Of a stretch of DNA of 64,000 nt, positions 61,341 to 64,000 are shown in pieces. Source of the stretch: Acetobacter peroxydans (lineage in GTDB: Bacteria > Pseudomonadota > Alphaproteobacteria > Acetobacterales > Acetobacteraceae); the NCBI RefSeq assembly GCF_006539345.1, contig NZ_BJMV01000008.1:1-64000 (forward strand), read 5' to 3'. The stretch's first letter is position 1; each line of letters opens with the position of its first letter. The position numbers were made by a program, and so were the translations under genes. The notes beneath the pieces are model-generated. The model was not told the DNA's origin. It searched no databases and saw only the letters and a list, made by a program, of their open reading frames with translations.

Positions 61341-61721
61341 TCAGAACAGATCGACTTCCCCAGCCGGGATCGGCACATGGTCGCCCGGCTCCCCTTTCAG
61401 AATCCTGACAATCTCGCTCAACTTTACCCCGGCGTACAGATTAGGGAGAGCCATATCGGCTGACAGGTCAAGAGCCGGGTCCGACAGGATATTCCTTAAA
61501 ATAGATACGACCGCTTCCACTGTCTGGGTCGCAACGTCCAACTGTTGCAGGCTCTGTATTTCCCGATCGCACAAAACCAGTGTTTTCGTGCACTCCTCCA
61601 CAGTCGCCTGCGCATCAATGAATGAGCTTCCGGCCGTTTCGAGCAGTCTCGTTACTTTTTCAAGCGCGTGCTGAACCGAGATCGTTTCAGACGGAAGAAC
61701 GTTGTTCATCACAGACTGCAT
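61341..61721 (-). CDS. CheZ-like (DxxxQ) putative CheY-P phosphatase
   Basis: This is a small, mostly helical protein of 126 residues, downstream of cheD. QQLDVATQTVEAVVSIL contains Asp62-x3-Gln66 in a helix, matching the CheZ catalytic motif DLTGQVIKKV. The C-terminus AGEVDLF resembles the CheY-binding tail of CheZ (QDDVDDLL-type) and repeats the end of CheD (SEVELF). At about 126 residues it is far shorter than E. coli CheZ (214). The chosen ATG has AAGGA ten bases upstream and starts 29 bases after the cheD stop; an earlier ATG overlaps cheD. The function is inferred from motif and context; it may be a CheT-like alphaproteobacterial protein. Confidence 0.6.
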   Translation of the reverse strand: MQSVMNNVLPSETISVQHALEKVTRLLETAGSSFIDAQATVEECTKTLVLCDREIQSLQQLDVATQTVEAVVSILRNILSDPALDLSADMALPNLYAGVKLSEIVRILKGEPGDHVPIPAGEVDLF

Positions 61722-61750
61722 TCTCTTTGCATCCTTTCCAGCCTGGGCAT

Positions 61751-62311
61751 TTAGAACAATTCCACTTCGGAAATCGCCTTTTTTGCCCATTTGTGGCCCG
61801 CTTCCGTTTCGCGCTTGTTGTAGGCCTCTTCCTGACGCCCGATAGCCTGAGTATCCTGCACCAGACTCTGCTGCGCTCGGCCTGTTGTCGGCCAGAACCT
61901 GACACGTCTAGCCAGAACGCCGCCAAGACTGTGTGAAACACAGTCTATGCCTTCATCCGCGAGATACTTTTTTACAAAACTGCAGTTCTCATGGCCAACC
62001 CGCCCAAGCGATGGAACAACCGCGGCTCCTCCGAAAACCTTACAGGCCAGCCTGTTACGGCTGCCGCCGGCTTTGAGAATACCGTTGATCAGCATTTCCA
62101 TGGAGTTGACGCCAAAGCGCAACGCCATGCTGTCATGACCACCACCGCCACCCGGCAGAAGGAAATGGTTCATCCCCCCCACCTGAGCGCCAAGATCAAA
62201 CATGCAGACCGAAATACAGGACCCAAGCAGGGTCACGAGAACGCTAGAGGGGTTATCGGAAATAACCACCTCGCCCTGAATAACGGTCGTGGCACCTTCG
62301 ATGTGCCTCAC
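61751..62311 (-). CDS. cheD: Chemoreceptor glutamine deamidase CheD
   Basis: CheD deamidates glutamines on chemoreceptors before methylation. Catalytic Cys32 is in LLGSCISVCMFD and His49 in GGMNHFLLPGGG, with the FGVNSMEMLINGIL and KVFGGAAVVPS segments typical of the family. The GTG start overlaps the cheY stop by four bases. The C-terminal 50 residues form a tail ending KKAISEVELF, a motif repeated at the end of the next gene. The length is 186 residues. Confidence 0.93.
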   Translation of the reverse strand: MRHIEGATTVIQGEVVISDNPSSVLVTLLGSCISVCMFDLGAQVGGMNHFLLPGGGGGHDSMALRFGVNSMEMLINGILKAGGSRNRLACKVFGGAAVVPSLGRVGHENCSFVKKYLADEGIDCVSHSLGGVLARRVRFWPTTGRAQQSLVQDTQAIGRQEEAYNKRETEAGHKWAKKAISEVELF

Positions 62312-62697
62312 GTGATAGGTCCGAACACTTTTTCCAGAACCTCACGCAGTTTCGCAACCGTATAGGGCTTGGCGAGAAAATTGTTGACGCCGGCCTTTAC
62401 GGCTTCCTGCACCAGATCCTTGCTGGCCTCGCTGGTCAGAATAATAAAGGCGACCTTTTGGGTCTTGGGGTTAGCGCGTACAGCCTTGAGCAAGGCCAGA
62501 CCGTCCATCACCGGCATATTGAAATCGGAAATAACAAGATGTGCCGGGTTCTGATCCAGATACTCGACTGCTTCCTTGCCATCCTTACGCTGGGCAATGT
62601 TCGTAAACCCAAGCTGCGCCAAGCTATTGGCCAAGACCTGCCGGATAGAAGACTGGTCATCAACAATAAGAGCCCTGATCTGCGATGCCGCTGGCAT
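62308..62697 (-). CDS. cheY: Chemotaxis response regulator CheY
   Basis: CheY is the single-domain regulator that binds the FliM N-terminus when phosphorylated. The 129-residue protein keeps all key residues: Asp13/Asp14 (LIVDDQSSIR), phosphoacceptor Asp58 (VISDFNMPVMDGL), Thr88 (IILTSEASK) and Lys110 (FLAKPYTVAKL). AAGGG precedes the ATG. It overlaps cheD by four bases and lies about 80 bases after cheB. Confidence 0.96.
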   Translation of the reverse strand: MPAASQIRALIVDDQSSIRQVLANSLAQLGFTNIAQRKDGKEAVEYLDQNPAHLVISDFNMPVMDGLALLKAVRANPKTQKVAFIILTSEASKDLVQEAVKAGVNNFLAKPYTVAKLREVLEKVFGPIT

Positions 62698-62779
62698 TGT
62701 CTAACCCTTTTCCCGTTCTTATGTACGGCCAACCCGCCGCTCCCGCCATCGCAGGCGGTATTCTACGCATACAATTCCG

Positions 62780-63826
62780 TTAATGCACCCGCATGGCCAT
62801 GGCCGCCGCCGCAATCTGGCTCAGGGGAACAATGTGCTCCGCCGCCCCAATTTCAGCCGCCACCCTAGGCATGCCATAAACCACTGAGGACGCCTTGTCC
62901 TGAGCCATTGTCTGCGCTCCGGCCCGCTTCATGGCAAGCAGTCCTTCCGCACCATCCTGTCCCATTCCAGTCAGAATGATGCCCAGTGCTTCCCGCCCGA
63001 CGCTATCGGCGACGGAATCGAAAAGCACGTCCACCGAAGGACAATGACCATTTACCGGCGGGGCGCTGACCAGACGTGTCACATAATGGCCATCACGCCG
63101 TTCGACCACCATATGACGCCCCCCACCAGGAGCAATCCTGACATCTCCTCGGCTCAGAACTTCGCCGTCCCTGCCTTCGGCGATAGAAAGCGCGGTGATC
63201 TTCTGATCCAGCCTGTTAGCGAAACTGGCCGTGAACAGCGCAGGCATATGCTGGCAGATGACGATAGGAGGACTCTGCTGTGGAAAGCCCACCAGCACCT
63301 GCTCCAGCGCTTCAACCCCGCCGGTTGAAGAGCCAATCGCAATCAGATCAAACCCGCGCGCCCAACTCCGCTCCGGGCTATGCGGCTTGACGGATGCGGC
63401 CTGATTTGCAGCCGCAACCCGCGCGCCGGGGCAGGAATGGGCGGCCTGAATAACAAGCGCCGCAAGCCCCGCGAAAGCATCTGCCCCCATGACTGATACC
63501 GGCTTGGGAAAACAATCGAACGCCCCCATCTGCAGCGCGGTAATGGCTGTTTCTGCCCCGCGCGCGGTCAGCGCCGAAACCATGACGACCGGAATCGGCC
63601 GCAAGCGCATAATTTTCTCAAGAAACTGCAGCCCGTTCATACCGGGCATTTCAACATCAAGGGTAATGACGTCAGGCTGGTCCTTGATAATGAGATCACG
63701 CGCTTCAATCGGATTTGCCGCCTCTCCACAGATAACAATCTGTGGATACTGCGCAAACGAGCGCCGAATCAGTGCGCGGATTGTCCGTGAGTCATCGACC
63801 ACGAGAACCTTTACAGGTTGCTCCAT
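62780..63826 (-). CDS. cheB: Chemoreceptor methylesterase CheB
   Basis: CheB removes methyl groups from chemoreceptors (and deamidates) when its receiver is phosphorylated. The receiver (about 1-120) has phosphoacceptor Asp57 in ITLDVEMPGMNGL. After a linker, the esterase domain carries the catalytic Ser in AIGSSTGGVEAL (near 165), His in ICQHMPALF (near 193) and Asp in GMGQDGAEGL (near 287). The length is 348 residues. It begins three bases after the cheR stop. Confidence 0.97.
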   Translation of the reverse strand: MEQPVKVLVVDDSRTIRALIRRSFAQYPQIVICGEAANPIEARDLIIKDQPDVITLDVEMPGMNGLQFLEKIMRLRPIPVVMVSALTARGAETAITALQMGAFDCFPKPVSVMGADAFAGLAALVIQAAHSCPGARVAAANQAASVKPHSPERSWARGFDLIAIGSSTGGVEALEQVLVGFPQQSPPIVICQHMPALFTASFANRLDQKITALSIAEGRDGEVLSRGDVRIAPGGGRHMVVERRDGHYVTRLVSAPPVNGHCPSVDVLFDSVADSVGREALGIILTGMGQDGAEGLLAMKRAGAQTMAQDKASSVVYGMPRVAAEIGAAEHIVPLSQIAAAAMAMRVH

Positions 63827-63829
63827 GGT

Positions 63830-64000
63830 TTACGAGTCCTTTCTGTAAATGGTGGGGGCAACCTGTTCCAGACGACACTGTATTGTCGTAGCGACGCGCT
63901 CGGAATGACCTACATACAGGAACCCGCCCGGCTCCAGTCGATCCGCCAGCCTGCGCCACAACTTCTCACGTGTCTCGTCGTCAAAATAAATAACCACATT
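63830..64000 (-). CDS. cheR: Chemoreceptor methyltransferase CheR, C-terminal part (runs off the window)
   Basis: CheR methylates chemoreceptors using S-adenosylmethionine. Only the last 56 residues are inside the window, beginning NVVIYFDDETREKLWRRLAD and containing LEPGGFLYVGHSER, the CheR signature. The stop codon is three bases before cheB, so cheR-cheB-cheY-cheD form a gene block. Its 5' end is beyond the right edge. Confidence 0.93.
   Translation of the reverse strand, partial: NVVIYFDDETREKLWRRLADRLEPGGFLYVGHSERVATTIQCRLEQVAPTIYRKDS

Noticed and set aside
1-64000. Insertion sequences, prophage, CRISPR arrays, attachment sites
   Set aside because: No transposase, integrase, cas gene or regularly spaced direct repeats were seen; the tRNA-Phe gene has no integrase next to it.

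Overview
The window is GC-rich and comes from an alphaproteobacterium, most likely an acetic acid bacterium (Acetobacteraceae). This is an inference from gene content: FlaF, a DUF1217 flagellar protein, a DUF6468-type protein, FlmG-like TPR/glycosyltransferases, a CtrA-like regulator and an alphaproteobacterial-type RNase E. No database search was possible.

Layout. Positions 1-9 kb hold housekeeping genes: a Tat-type N-acetylmuramoyl-L-alanine amidase, RNase E with its terminator, hisG-hisD, then infA, maf, a short RNase E/G-like gene, yacG and tRNA-Phe. Positions 9-17 kb hold environmental sensing and uptake genes: a Cache-type chemoreceptor, an Nramp Mn transporter, a globin-coupled diguanylate cyclase, and a cobalamin riboswitch controlling a TonB-dependent receptor. 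From 17 kb to the right edge there is one large flagellar/chemotaxis island. It carries flgKL, flgF, flgG-flgA-flgH, cheW, flgBC, an eight-gene minus-strand block (DUF1217 protein-fliI-fliJ-GT-motB-motA-fliK-flgD), flhA-flhF, flgI-flgJ-flgN-like, fliL-fliM-DUF6468, flgE, fliE-fliQ-fliR-flhB, the flagellin gene, flaF, and cheR-cheB-cheY-cheD plus a small CheZ-like gene.

The rod, hook, rings, filament, stator, part of the export gate and the adaptation/response part of chemotaxis are all represented. fliF, fliG, fliH, fliN, fliP, flbT and cheA are not in the window and must lie elsewhere if the flagellum works. Four glycosyltransferase-type genes are interspersed in the island, two of them TPR-GT paralogues resembling Caulobacter FlmG, so flagellin glycosylation is likely.

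The most unusual elements are: a DUF1217 flagellar protein split by two hook-like D2 domains resembling those of the resident FlgE; a CtrA-like regulator whose receiver has lost its phosphoacceptor Asp, acidic pocket and Lys; a perfect TTAA-N7-TTAAC palindrome in front of the eight-gene block; an FlhF whose P-loop Lys is Gln; an A24 (prepilin-peptidase-like) membrane protein with the catalytic GGD changed to GGE; a small DxxxQ protein after CheD that shares its C-terminal pentapeptide with CheD; and an FliM with a long acidic/His-rich extension before its CheY-binding motif.
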